Positions 22,620-33,419 of a DNA stretch of 64,000 nt are shown piece after piece (the stretch's first letter is position 1; each line of letters opens with the position of its first letter). The notes beneath the pieces are model-generated. The model made no database searches. It was given only the letters and a program-made list of their open reading frames with translations, and was not told the origin of the DNA. The position numbers and the translations under genes are program-made. The stretch lies in assembly GCA_036362985.1 (NCBI GenBank), contig JAYGXS010000004.1, forward strand, positions 24,254,284 to 24,318,283, read 5' to 3'. The stretch is from Ligula intestinalis (lineage: Eukaryota; Platyhelminthes; Cestoda; Diphyllobothriidea; Diphyllobothriidae).

Positions 22620-23345
22620 TGTTTTAATGGGAACCCAAAGCGCTTGTTCCAGTGCAAAGGCCCTGATCTCTGGGAAGCATAGTGTAAGCGCTCATATCGC
22701 GGTAGCAGTCCATGGTCAATATTATATGCAGTTTTGGTTTTAGTGTAAGGTATAAAGTAGACTTACGATTGTAATAGAAGTTAACTGTAGACTGCATTTT
22801 TGGCATTATGTGAGAAGTGAACATAGATTGTTTATTGCATGTGTTTGCTACGTTAGCATGGAACATTTTCATTTATTAATGATGGGAATATTTAAGACAA
22901 AGTCTCAATGAAGTTTCATAGGAGTACGCTGCTAAAATTTGTTATCTTGTTTAAGAAACCGTTTTAAGATATTTTAACTCTCTATGTCCCTCCTTTCCTC
23001 TCTAAAGAAACTTCGGGAAACTGGTTCGATGCCAAGTTTATGCGGTTTCGGCACTCTGCTGCTGGAAGTTTTCAAAATGAATAGTGGAAAATAATTTCCA
23101 ATCTCACACCCTAAGGGTCGCACCAAGATATTTCAGTGGAGTCCGAAGTTTATAAAATAATTGATGTGCAAGACGTGATCGCGCTTCTGTATTCTTAAAT
23201 ATGCAATCATTTTGTGACTGCAGGATTCATCTGTCAAACGTAAAAGAAACATAACGACGCATGCTGGTTGACATCTAGATCGTCATCCACCATATACCCC
23301 ATAGCAACCTGGTGTTGGCACGGTCAATTGCGTATGAATTAGATT
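22620..23345 (+). repeat. Repeat R, copy 1
   Basis: Aligns to 34080-34800 (plus) and to the reverse of about 43840-44390. Landmarks include GGGAACCCAAAGCGCTTGTT, CATGGTCAA.ATTAT, TAGACTTACG.TTGTAATAGAAG, TTTATTGCA.GTG, AAGTTTTCAAAATGAATA and CATCTAGATCGTCATCC. No coding signal. In the second and third copies R lies near a Ser/Thr-rich protein gene, so it is flanking sequence of the duplicated unit. Confidence 0.75.
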
Positions 23346-23439
23346 ACAGGAATATTTTACTTGTGCTTGATCTACTTAAATCTCTCTCTTACTGTCTCCC
23401 TATCCATCTGTGTCCGGTGTCAGCAACACAGATTATCAC

Positions 23440-23780
23440 ATAGGGAAACAGGCGCAGGCGGCTCGTGTGTAAACAGACGCACCGCACCACCTTGCTTGGG
23501 TCCGATGGCGGGGAATTGCCGTTGACGCCACAGTAGCCACTAGAGTCACAGACAGCCACAGAGAGCAACAGACAGCCACTAGAGCCTAACTCTCAATTTG
23601 GCATGCGCTTGAAGAGGGTTATTGTGCAACAAAGGAGCTGACCCATCTACCAGCAAGAAAATGAGCCCGTGTCTCAATTTTGAGAATGCTGGACTTCTAT
23701 CAGTTGGTCGAACGTGCAACCCTTATGCGGTGCATGACATGGGATTGGGTATTGCTGGCGAGTCCAAAGACGAAATTAAG
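23440..23780 (+). repeat. Repeat h, copy 1
   Basis: Matches 37230-37560 and part of 46500-46670, with landmarks CAGGCGCA.GCGGCTCGTGT, GGTGGGGAATTGCC-type, TCTCAATT.TGAGAATGC and GGACTTCTA. It is non-coding and leads directly into the palindrome at 23783-23965. Confidence 0.65.
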
Positions 23781-23782
23781 AA

Positions 23783-23965
23783 GAAGGCGACTTCATCGCT
23801 GGGACAATACTTTTATTCGCCTGACGTTTCGCGATCCATCGCAGATTCGTCATCAGAGACATAGTAGTACCTGCTACTACTCTGAGTATGTCTGTGATGA
23901 CGAATCAGCGAAGTACATCGAAGCGTCAGGTGCATAAAAGTATTGTCCAAGTGATCGAGTCGTCT
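23783..23965. repeat. Long palindrome (hairpin), PLE-terminal type
   Basis: Arms 23783-23868 and 23882-23965 are near-perfect reverse complements around a GTAGTACCTGCTACTAC centre. They share GGACAATACTTTTAT.C.CCTGACG and GATTCGTCATCA.AGACATA. The outer arm also matches the last 45 bases of the window (63955-64000), and its CTGACGTTTCG core recurs beside PLE sequence at 48400 and 61762. This suggests two PLE termini joined head to head. Confidence 0.75.
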
Positions 23966-24319
23966 TCTTCTCAATGGTCATCCATCCCCTCCATTGTCCT
24001 GGTCAGCAATTTGCATATGTCTATACTCACTATTCGCTATTTACCTGCTGACTTGGCTGACGAATGAATTTCAAGGTAAAACGGGAAATGTGAAATGCGT
24101 AGCTGACCAGTAAGCGCTCATCGTCCAATGCCACTCTAATTCGCTGCATTTACAGTAAGGCACTTGATCGGTTTGCGGAATGGACGTTTAAACATAGTCA
24201 ACGTCTCTTGTAAATATTTATGAAATACATGTGGTCGTTTTTTACTGTTCTGGAAGAGCGTCTGGTGTTTCGTACGCAAGAGGCATACCGGTTGTATACT
24301 ACAGGCTCGAAACGCAAAG

Positions 24320-27300
24320 ACCTTGGCAAATCCGGCCACAAATGTAGTTGAAAATTAGGACGAAATAATTGAGCAAACCTATATGTGCCTTCTTAGAGCA
24401 TAACTTTTAAAAAAACATGAGTCTTTGCTAAAGGATGAAAAAAACGCATATTGCTGATCATCTCTTCTGGAAAATACATTTAAATTATAAGGTCACAAAA
24501 GCCAACGAAAGTTTTCGGTTTATTTATACGGTTGGTTTTGCCGAGTGTGTTTTACAGACAACTAAAAAGAACCGTATTGAGGAACCGGCTTCCCAGTGAC
24601 TTTTCGGAGGTATAGCAAGATCATCCCTAAAACAACGCAAGCTAAATAATCCTTTGCATTTATGAATTTTGGTTGGCACTGCCTGTCATACTTTGCTGAG
24701 TTCTACGCAGAACTAGGATACTTTATAAGGTTGAAGTTAACCAATGTAAAACACATACAAAACTTACTCTGTCATTTTAGGTAAGTGTAATTCTGAGAGG
24801 TAGGTGGAATGTTTACTCAATGCGGATACAAAAAGTGTCATGTAGAAAGCACATAAGGATATATTCCAACGCAAATGAAGAGTGTATCATCATGTTAGGA
24901 TCTTTCATACTTTATATGTACAGCTTAAGAGTTAAGCACAGCTACATCAAACTCGCTTTCAACCCCAAAGTCTTTTCCTCGTAAAGGGTGGGCGCAGTCT
25001 TCCTACGAGTCTACACAGCTTTCTTCAGAGTGCAGATCCGACAACGTGATCTGAAGATTGTTGTTCTCACGACGTCTGTTTCGATGTTGTATCACCAACT
25101 GTTAACCGTAACATAATTTTATTAAGGGCACCCATGGTTGCATCGAAAGACGAATTGTGATAGAGCGTGTAAAATAATTCTAAAAACAACGTTGAAACAA
25201 AATATTACTACAAAAAAAACTAAAAAATACACGACTTTGGCCGAAAGCTGATGTGGTACAGTGACTTGCAGGAGACATCGTAAACTGTAACTGCTGAACA
25301 CCCTCAATAAATATTAAAAGGTTTAATGTGAACAATGCACATTTGAAGGGAATGATATGACTGAAGACATTATTATGTGGACTTTGCACCACGAGGGAAG
25401 GAATCTCTCGAACAGCTTTCCTGGGAAGCATTTTCACACTGGCTGCATACATAATACAATGCTGTATAGAAAGAGCGTATAAATTGGTCGATGCATTATG
25501 ACCTATTGAGCAGCGCTCATGTTACCACAACAGAATAAAACATTTACAGGACCAGCGGATGCTTCAGTTGAGGAGCAGAACAAACTAACTGAGACGATTA
25601 ATGTACGATATAAGATCGGACTGTAAACGTTTCAGTTAATTAAGCGATTTATATATACAAGAGTAAGAATCCAGGCATATTTATCCTAGCCTCCAACGGT
25701 AGCTGTAATTATAAATTCCGCCTTTGCTCTGTCCATGTAGATATTGACATAAAGTATACGAACCAAGTTGTCCCAACTACTTTTTCTGAAAATATGCTCG
25801 TCATAATACACATTATTTTGACAAGACCATACGAAATCAGGTCTAAAGAACATCTTTCCTATATAAACCGACATCTCACACCTTCAAACGAGATGAAAAT
25901 TTATATTTTGTGCCCACTTTAACACCGTTCGAGTAAGCTGAGATTCATCTTCCTTCACGCTCGAATTAATATGCTACCATGAGTTCAGAAATGTTTTCTA
26001 TAACATTGTGTTGGCTCCAATCAAATGCACAGTGTAACTTACTCTTCTGGTTATTCTTCTTGGATGCTGGTACTGATGACTACAGATAAAAAATTACATT
26101 AAACATTTACGTATCTTTTCAATTTTTTGTTATCACTGGCGATTTAATACCAGACATGAATGACATAAATGACAAAAGTATACTATTTTCGCGATATTGT
26201 ACGATTTTCATGCGGTGTTGCAGTCAGTTATTACATGCCCAATTTCTTTGCAAGTTACTTACTTCACAGAAATAGTGGTGAACAAATTAATAAACGGCCC
26301 CGGTAATGGTTATTTTCTGACAATTTTTCTACCTCTGAAGTATCAGCGCCACTCAAATAGTGCTAATGAAGCAAGTGCAGACGTGACGGTTTCGTAATGA
26401 CTTGTCAGCAAAAGGACCGTTGACGAAAGTGTTGTCTATGTGGAAACCCATTTCTGTTACCGAGGCGCATTGAAAGCATTCACGAAAGAAGTGGGCAACG
26501 TTTTTTTAAAAAGGATGAGGAGCGAAAATGTATGAATGGAACGACAACGGTGATTAGGCATTTACCATTTATCATCCAGTGTACCAACGCTTCCTATTTT
26601 GTCCATCAGGCCTGCGGGTATGGTGGGATATTATTATCAATAGGCTACCAAGTTAAAAGTTCAGTTTACTAACTTCACAGAAATAGAGGTGAACAAATTA
26701 ATAAACGGCCCCGGTCATGGTTCTTTTCTGACAATTTTACTTTCTCTGAAGTATCAGCGCCACTCAAATAGTGTTAATGGAGCAAGTGCAGACGTGACGG
26801 TCTCGTTATGACTTGTCAGCAAAAGGACCGTTTAAAAAAGTGAGGTCTCTGTGATATCCTTTCTCTGTTATCAAAGGTTTTAAAAAATTTTCACGAAAGA
26901 TGTGGGATGCATCTTTTCAAAAAAGATGAGGAGCTTAACTTCATGAATGGATCGATAATGGCAATTAGTCATGTGCTATTTATCATTCAGTTTACCAACG
27001 CTTCATTTTTGTCCATCAGGCTTACGGGTGTAGTGAAAGTTATTATCAAAAGGCTACCAATGGTAGGTGTGTATCAAATTGTAACTGCGTTTACTTCAGT
27101 CGCTCACATTTCCTCACATCGTCCTCACAGTAAATTGTAATCTAAAAGTTAAAGGCAAATTTGGTTATGAAAATGACGCATGCTTTGGTGTTTTCAAAGT
27201 CTACACGTGTAGATTTTGCGTTTTGACAGCTCTTTATCAACTATGCGTCACCTACACAGGTAGATGGGCACAAAAGCTAGCTGCGTGGACTTATGGAGGC

Positions 27301-27800
27301 CGAGGAGACTCGTTTCAACAAAGCATAAGTGTGTGCCAATGATGTGTCGAAGTAACCACAAAGTGCCTCTGGATAGAAGTAAAGACGCCATGCCACGTCG
27401 CCTTCGGTAAAACAAAAATAGTTTACATTTGGAATTGTGTTTTTACTAGTGGCGTCACCAGATAGCATCAGTGTGAGGTTGTCAACGATATGTCAAGGTA
27501 AACACAAAAGAACCTCTGTCTTGCTAGATTTTCACACACCACGCTGCGTAGCACAAAAATGATTTAAGCGTCGAGTTGGAAGCCCATATGTACAGAAATA
27601 GTATTTTTGTATAGGATGGGAAAGAACTTTTAAAAAATAAGTACAGCTGAGATGGTATCGCATATTTTTCTAATTCATATTATTAATTATTCAGCGTTAT
27701 GGAAATTATGAGCATGTAATATCTAGACCTTTTGAATATATGCGAGCTTTCCGCAATACATTTCAGGGAAAGCACCATTCGTTATGGCCGCTTCGTCTTT
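24320..27800 (+). repeat. Inverted duplication, arm A
   Basis: About 3.4 kb aligns, with frequent substitutions and indels, to the reverse complement of 40090-43215. Paired landmarks include AATCCGGC.ACAAAT.TAGTTG, AGTTCTA.GCAGA.CT.GGAT, CATCAA.CTCGCTTTCAACCCC, GTGACTTGCAGGAG.CATCGTAAACTG, ATAAACG.C.C.GGT.ATGGTT, CACGTGTAGATTTTGCGTTTTG and TATGCGAGC. No coding sequence was recognised. The part from about 27550 is also present at 34860 and 53850. Confidence 0.85.
26245..27130 (+). repeat. Tandem duplication inside arm A
   Basis: About 420 bases from 26245 (CTTCACAGAAATAGTGGTGAA) are repeated from about 26671 (CTTCACAGAAATAGAGGTGAA). Arm B (40830-41240) has this segment only once, so the tandem copy arose after the inverted duplication. 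Confidence 0.8.
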
Positions 27801-27989
27801 CGTGTGAATTCTCAGCCCAAGATAAATCGCCTTTATTATTTTTCTACCAATTGTACATAAGGTCTCCCAAAAAATCTATGTTAATTTTCGAATGATCATA
27901 TTCCTTCTACTAATGATTGACATCAGGATTGTTTTTAGTTTTTTTCACATGCCATGAGAGTCCCAGTGATCACGTTGCGTATTAGAGCC

Positions 27990-28330
27990 GTAGTCTAATT
28001 TATGAGGCAAGTCCCCCGGTAATGGCTATTGTACTGAGAACCTAGGGTTAATTATGAGGTAGGAAAGGTGATGAGAGACGGAGAATCTTCCTGAAAAATT
28101 CCATGACCTATGATGAAGCAAAGTACAGACTGCCTTTCGCACTACATTGCAGTAGCCGATTAAGTGGTCCGATTACATAATGATGTTGCCTTGTGCTGAA
28201 CTAGGTGGACTTGGAAGACGGAAGGATACTGCTTGGTATGTTAACTGTTAGCAGTTTCCTGAGTCCCGTCTGAGGACATGGGGAGCAGTCTAGTAGAAGT
28301 CTGAACATCTGTTCGTGCTTCTCTGGTGCT
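27990..28330 (+). repeat. Duplicated block b
   Basis: Shares CATGACCTATGA, CTGCCTTTCGCACT.CATTGCAG, CCGATTAAGTG and GAGGACA.GGGGAGCAGTC with 35090-35340, with 54340-54570 and with the reverse of 39880-40040. It precedes block c in each copy. Here it is separated from c by a PLE insertion. Confidence 0.75.
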
Positions 28331-28439
28331 GCCTTAAAGCCTACTTCACATATGGAGGACAAATGTATGAACAAACAAAAGGCACACAATAGGCTCCTCC
28401 CTATCAGGCCTGATTGCTGAAATGGTCCTTCAACGAATT

Positions 28440-29400
28440 GAACACTTAGTCTTCACCAAGTAGCAACTGAAGTTTTGGGGTCGTTATGTCAATGAAACTT
28501 TCGCCATTGTCAGAGCATCCGACATCGAGCACCTAAAGAAATTACTTAACTTAGTTAACCCTAATATATTCTTTACAGTTGAAGCAGAAATTAATAACCA
28601 ACTTCTATTCCTAGATGTCCTGGTTCGCCGTTGTTCAACTGGATTTCTACAAACCACATCATAAAAAAAGCCGTCAGCATGAAACAAATAATCCTCTTCG
28701 ACAGAAAACAGCCTCCGTCTCAAAAATGTAGCTGCGTTTGTACTCTATTCTAAGGAGCTGAAACACATTGCAGCATACAAGCTGACAGAAGAGAGGAACA
28801 ACAATAGCTACGCGACCTCATTCGAGCTAATGGATACCTAAATTCTTTAAAAAACCAAAGCAAGCGCCGAGTGAACAGATTACGGATAGCAAAACAGCAA
28901 CCCGCATTCTGGAGGGCCATTTTTTACACAAAAGGAGTTTCTGAAGAAGTCTCTAGACTGCCACAACCCGGTGAACTAGACATATCCCATCGACCACAGG
29001 TGACAATATTCCGCCGAGTGATGCAACCTAAAGACAGACTACCCTCTACTGAAATCTCCGCAGTTGTCTACAAAAGACGTTGCAAAGATAAAAACTGCAA
29101 TTACATTGGCGAAACAGGGCACGAATTGTAGACCTGCCTACAGGAAAACAAAGCGGCAGCCCGGAGATTAAACCCTCCTTCCCAGCCTGCAACGAATATT
29201 GGAGAGGCTTGCCACGACTTCGATATTTAAGAAGCGACTATCGTAGACGGAGAAGCCCCAAAAGCTGAAAGATTAACGCTTGAGGCATGGTACCACCAAA
29301 TCTGTCAACAGGCACAAGTGACCACATGCGCCCAACAAAGTTCTACGCCATTACGTTAGTAAACGACAGGACATGGTTAGATCAACTAGGATGGTTTGTG
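28440..29400 (+). mobile_element. PLE relic (P1), RT end plus GIY-YIG
   Basis: The first part reads as the end of a Penelope-like reverse transcriptase: GRYVNETFAIV in place of the catalytic YVDD, DIEHLKKLLNLVNPNI and FFTVEAEINNQLLFLDVLV. After several stops comes a GIY-YIG endonuclease: ISAVVYKRRCKDKNCNYIGE, ETGHEL, then FDI and EATIVDGEAPKAERLTLEAW. Loss of the active-site Asp pair and many stops make it dead. It is a different PLE lineage from P3 and is inserted between duplicated blocks b and c. Confidence 0.85.
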
Positions 29401-29689
29401 ACGAAACCACTGAAAGAGTGAGCAGGATTACCAGCATCACTTACCATGGGAACAAAACAGAGCAAAAACTGCCGTTTGGCCAAGCCAAAATCCTCACGCA
29501 GGGTGGAAGAGCAAATTATAAAAAAAAATAATTTAGTCCAAGGTCAACACCTACAGTCGTAGTTTTAAACTTCCTGATTAATAAAGTCAGTATTTGTTTT
29601 GAAAATAGACAGCGCGCCCAGCTGTCCAAAAATTCAGCAAATTTACAATTTTATTCCGGTGACCAGAAGAGGAAATTTAAGAAGTGGAT

Positions 29690-30276
29690 GGGCACAGACG
29701 GCACCATATAGCTCACATGGACAGCACTGGGCGTGGTCAAAGTTGGCTCATAAACGGACGCGGAATTTTTTTCTGTCATATCCTAGTCTAGTGGCAGTGG
29801 CCTTCAGTGAAAACCACACAAAGGCAGTGGGGTTTGCGTTTTATTTCAGCCTTTCTACTCCGGCCTATCTATAAGCTTATACTCTTTCTAGACCATTAGT
29901 GGAATATGATCCGCTCCTGGGCGTTCTGGAACCTTCTCGACTGCGGCCACTGTCCACGCTGTATGGGCAATCGTCGTGTATGCTCGACGCACAGCATGGG
30001 TGGCTTGCATACAAGAACGGCCTAGGTCGATTACTACACGCCCAAGTCGAAAGGGAAGTCCAACCAATTGGCTGCGCCGTCAGCATCTTACAAGGGTCTT
30101 TAAAATGTCAAATCTAGAAACTGTTCAGCTCATCATAGCCACTGATCTCGCAGTGCTTTTGTTGAGTCAGATGATAGAGTGTGCTTGTGTTCAGATGCAT
30201 GACTGCTTCTAACAAAGCTCTTTATTGCGCTTAACTGTGTTCCCATTTGCCAGTTGTAGAAGCGTCGACGTACGCA
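29690..30276 (+). repeat. Duplicated block c: upstream region of G1
   Basis: The counterpart is 47765-48360 (minus). From the CTAGTCTAGTGGCAG stretch at about 29785 up to the start of G1 the two copies are almost identical, with roughly ten differences in 400 bases compared by eye. Further out they are clearly more diverged. Weaker copies lie at 35340-35470, 39560-39850 (minus) and 54585-54665. The open frames here (29899-30117, 29976-30212) are simply carried by this conserved tract. There is no TATA box where G2 and G3 have one. Confidence 0.8.
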
Positions 30277-30680
30277 ATGAAATTTATCGTCAGCTTCGCA
30301 CTCCTACTCGCCATTGTCTTTTATGAGAGGCTTCAGATAACCATTGCTATGATTCATCTTAAAATGTTTTTTAGCAAATTAATATAAGCTAATACTCTAG
30401 TTAACCATTCCGTGTTTGCCGGGAAAAAACTCGTAGAAAATATAAAACATAGTAATGTCGCAACGCCACCCGAGGCTTCTTCCACATCCACTGACACAAA
30501 AACGACTACTATGGACTCGGCAGTATCCACTTAGACCGAAACGGCTGCTACGGAGTCGGCCTCATTCACTAAGACCGAAACGATTACCACAGCCTAGGTC
30601 TCATGCACTGATGCCACACCGACGCTTACAACCGCGATTTCGGAGACACGGTTAGGAACCCGATGTGTTTATTAGTTTTG
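30277..30680 (+). pseudogene. G1: dead Ser/Thr-rich secreted protein gene
   Basis: The plus-strand relative of G4. Exon 1 (30277-30325) still reads as a signal peptide start (MKFIVSFALLLAIVF). The 87-nt intron is recognisable, but the donor GT has become AG (30326-30327) and the acceptor AG has become CG. Exon 2 (from 30413) keeps the family frame, including SSTSTDTKTTT and ESASFT, but has TAG stops in the sequence corresponding to the first and second 39-bp repeats. All splice and reading-frame requirements are broken, so it is a pseudogene. Confidence 0.85.
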
Positions 30681-30729
30681 CTTTGATATGTACTATAGTC
30701 CCTACAGTAGTGTATGTAAAACTGCGGTT

Positions 30730-31290
30730 GTGTGGCAAGCGACATTGTCCTATCAGCAAATATCTCAATACATTGTCATTTGGTGAATTGAGTGGAAATG
30801 ATATAGGCTCAAATTGTAAAACTCGATTGCTTATAAAGCTAGAAAATCATGTTGCGAATTTAAACGTTTATTTTAGCTATATGTGCATAGAGAGATCATC
30901 ACAGAATGCATTTTCTGAAAACTGTTGTCGTACTCAAATTTTCTATTTGCGAAAGACACATTTTCTTAAAAAAAATGAAATACTTATTGTAAGGATAATA
31001 CTAGTCCCAAGTAGGCAGCTCTTCTTACTTTACTTTTATTTATAACAGTTTTGACCGTCACTCACTTTCTTAATTGCTCCGACATAGATGAATGACTTCA
31101 AATAAGACTGCGTTGCCGTGATTACGGTTGCGCATCCATTGCAACTCCAAGAGATGATCACGAGGGCTGGTAAATATAATATGTATGCGGTTGCGTGGCA
31201 GTTACTGACTATAAATACTGCGTAAACTATGCCTCTATCACCCCATTCTGCGGGTATCTCTGATGCAGAGTTCATGACGGAATCCGAAGC
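30730..31290 (+). repeat. Duplicated block e
   Basis: Downstream flank of G1, shared with 36470-36960, 55290-55800, and the reverse of 46880-47400. Landmarks are ATCAGCAAATAT, TTTGGTGAATTGAGTGGAA, CATTTAAACG-type, GAATGCATTTT.TGAAA and TGTTGTCGTACTCA. Later come GATGAATGACT, GGTTGCGCATCCATT and TATGCCTCTATCACCCCATTCTG. Confidence 0.75.
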
Positions 31291-31846
31291 GTCAGGCAAA
31301 TTATACTGCTTCTTTTTCTAGAGATCCCATCTTCTACTTCTAGTGCTCATTGAAAAGTAAACAAAATATGGCAGTCTAAATTGAAACTTATAATAAACCA
31401 GCTAAGTCCTGTACTCTTTTGAGAATATATCTGGCAGCAAAATAATTTTATCCTAAACGTCCTCTTTGCTTCATATAGCTACTAATTCTGTGTTCAGTCA
31501 TGCAAAGTTTTATATAGTACATGAACGTCGAGTGGCACACCACATAAGCCTCGCATGCGTGACCTGCTGAGTCGATGTCCAAAATGTTCATCATTAAGAA
31601 AGGGACTTAATGACTTCCTGGTCGATGGCTCAGTTTTTTTATGTCAAAATTATCAAGGGCAGGTGGGCAGGATTTTCCCTGGTAGTGATCTTGGATACAA
31701 CAAGCCGTAGGTTGTTTTCATTCGGTAACTGTGAGAAAGGTTTTTTTTGAGGTGGCAATACCCAGGAATTATGGAGTTTTTGAAGACGTTTTGTAATATT
31801 AAGCAGAAACTTCGGGCTTTTTACATAAGATATCACTATCTCACAC

Positions 31847-32053
31847 TGAACCTGACACTAACCCTTACCTTTACCCTTATCCTAACCCTAAGCCTAACCC
31901 TTACCCTAACCCTGAGCCCTTACGCTTACCCTAATCCTCATCCCTTAACCTAACACTTACCTTAGCCCTAACCCCTAACCCTAACCCTTACCGTTACATC
32001 TGACTCCAATCATAACCCTTATCCTAACCCCTAACCCTTATCACAACCCTAAA
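31847..32053 (+). repeat. Interstitial telomere-like tract
   Basis: About 200 bases consist almost entirely of CCCTAA/CCCTTA-type units (the TTAGGG telomere repeat read on the C strand) with many substitutions. It is flanked on both sides by ordinary repeat-unit sequence, so it is interstitial. TTAGGG is the usual flatworm telomere repeat. Confidence 0.85.
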
Positions 32054-32149
32054 CGTGCTAGAATTGAGCTCGGATCAAGCTCGAATCGCTGTCGACAAAC
32101 CTGGAAATGTGGAGTTTTGTTCCGCCACTACCAAGGATACTCCTGCCGG

Positions 32150-32400
32150 CAAGCGTTTGCCGAACTGATATTAAGGCTCTGATGGCAATGCAGTGGGCTA
32201 CATCTGCCTGCACACAAGCCGCTTGCTAGTTTTTAGGAGGGTAAGCAGATTTGCATAATTTGAGTTGACCCAATTGTGAAAAAACTCGAGGCGTTCGGCG
32301 GGATCTGAACCTTTGTATCAGAGAAGGCCTGGTACGCGGGTTCGAATCCGCTGAATGGATGAACTCAAATTGTTGCTAGGTAGTAAAAAGAAAAGGCGAG
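32150..32400 (+). repeat. Duplicated block g with tRNA-like B boxes
   Basis: The TTTGCCGAACTGATATTAAGG, GCAGTG, CTGCCTGCAC and ACAAGCCGCTTGCTAG stretches recur at 39235-39300 and, reversed, at 46260-46480. The AAAAAACTCGAGGCGTT.GGCGG segment (32280) holds a GGTTCGAATCC B-box-like motif at about 32337 and looks SINE-derived. No cloverleaf can be drawn. Confidence 0.6.
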
Positions 32401-32613
32401 GAATCATTTCAAGGCGAAAATAGCTTATATAGCCAGTCTCATACACCCCTATTCACATTCTTTTGCCCTGCAAAAACGGTAGTTATCGAGTTTTGTGAGA
32501 TGGGGAAATAGGATAGGCAGAGAAGGAAATTTTTAGAAGCTTAAAGTGAAAAATGAAGTCATAGTTGCTTCCCATGGACGCTAGGGCCAGGTTGTTTCGC
32601 ATGTAAATTAAAG

Positions 32614-32990
32614 ATGAGCGCGGCGCTTCGCGCTGTAGACTGTATTTGACTAATAACGGAACAGTAAGTTGGACCACACGTAAGTTGAAGTAGACGGCGT
32701 CCTAACCAATATTTTAGTTTTTCGGGAAATTCGAGAAACCTGCAGTTTCATAATCGGGTTTTTCCGCAATAAGTTAAATTATAATACAATTTAATAAAAT
32801 CTACCGATATAAATCAACAACTCTTCTAAATACAGTAAAATAAAAACGTATTTAGCATTTATTGAAGTATATGCCACTGCATGTCCTAATTTCCCGGCCA
32901 TGAAACCCTTTAAGCATCCTTTTCGTAGGAAAACATGCAGGTTGTAGGAATTAATGAGTGGGGCTACATAAGCTACTGATGCCAAAGAAA
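32614..32990 (+). repeat. Dispersed repeat H, copy 2
   Basis: Second copy of the element at 1927-2290, same orientation. It sits between block g and the upstream region of G2. Confidence 0.7.
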
Positions 32991-33009
32991 AACAGTAAAT
33001 GTGCAAATT

Positions 33010-33375
33010 AAAAGCACAATGCTTAGATAAATTCTATGCCCAAATGTGCGCACAGACATCCTACGCATTCCATCATCTGCTACGATTTCTTCTGAGTGGT
33101 AATAAGGGCTTCAAGGTTGTCAAGCAGGCAAGCAGGGATGCAAGCCAAAGTGCGCTCCCGCCAAAGATATAATATTTTAAGGCCAAGTACTACACGCCCA
33201 AGTCGAAAGAGAAGTTCAACAAATTAGCTGCGCCGTCAGCAACCCGCAATCGTATTTAAGCAAGCAAATGTAGAGACTTTACAGCTCATCGAAGCCACAA
33301 TCTCGCATTGATTTTGGTGAGTCAGTTCATCCGGTGTACCTGTGTTTACGTACATGACAGCTACTACCAAAGCTC
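33010..33375 (+). repeat. Upstream region of G2, shared with G3
   Basis: Matches the reverse of 45870-46240 over its length (CTTAGATAAATTCTATGCCC, GCGCACAGAC.TCCTC-type, AGGTTGTCAAGCAGGC, GTCGAAAGAGAAGT). G2 and G3 are therefore an inverted pair, just as G1 and G4 are. Confidence 0.75.
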
Positions 33376-33385
33376 TATATAAAAG
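33376..33385 (+). promoter_or_regulatory. TATA box of G2
   Basis: TATATAAAAG lies 35-45 bases before the first ATG of G2. G3 has TTATAAAAGG at the same place, whereas in G1 and G4 the sequence has decayed to TCTTTATTGCG. Transcription would start near 33410, leaving a very short leader. Confidence 0.65.
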
Positions 33386-33419
33386 CTAGCTGCTTTTCTG
33401 TTTGTAAGTTGTAGAAACG

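Noticed and set aside
29899..30212. Two 72-78 codon ORFs repeated almost perfectly at 47840-48141
   Set aside because: They lie in the near-identical upstream tract of G1 and G4, where every frame on both strands is conserved equally. There is no start context, family similarity or splice signal.
30455..30655. 66-codon Arg/Pro/His-rich ORF
   Set aside because: Out-of-frame reading of the G1 pseudogene exon 2.
31847..32053. True chromosome end
   Set aside because: The repeats are highly degenerate and flanked by long non-telomeric sequence on both sides.
32280..32360. Possible tRNA gene with a GGTTCGAATCC motif
   Set aside because: Only the T-arm motif is convincing. A related copy at 46270 lacks it, so it is a SINE-like repeat.
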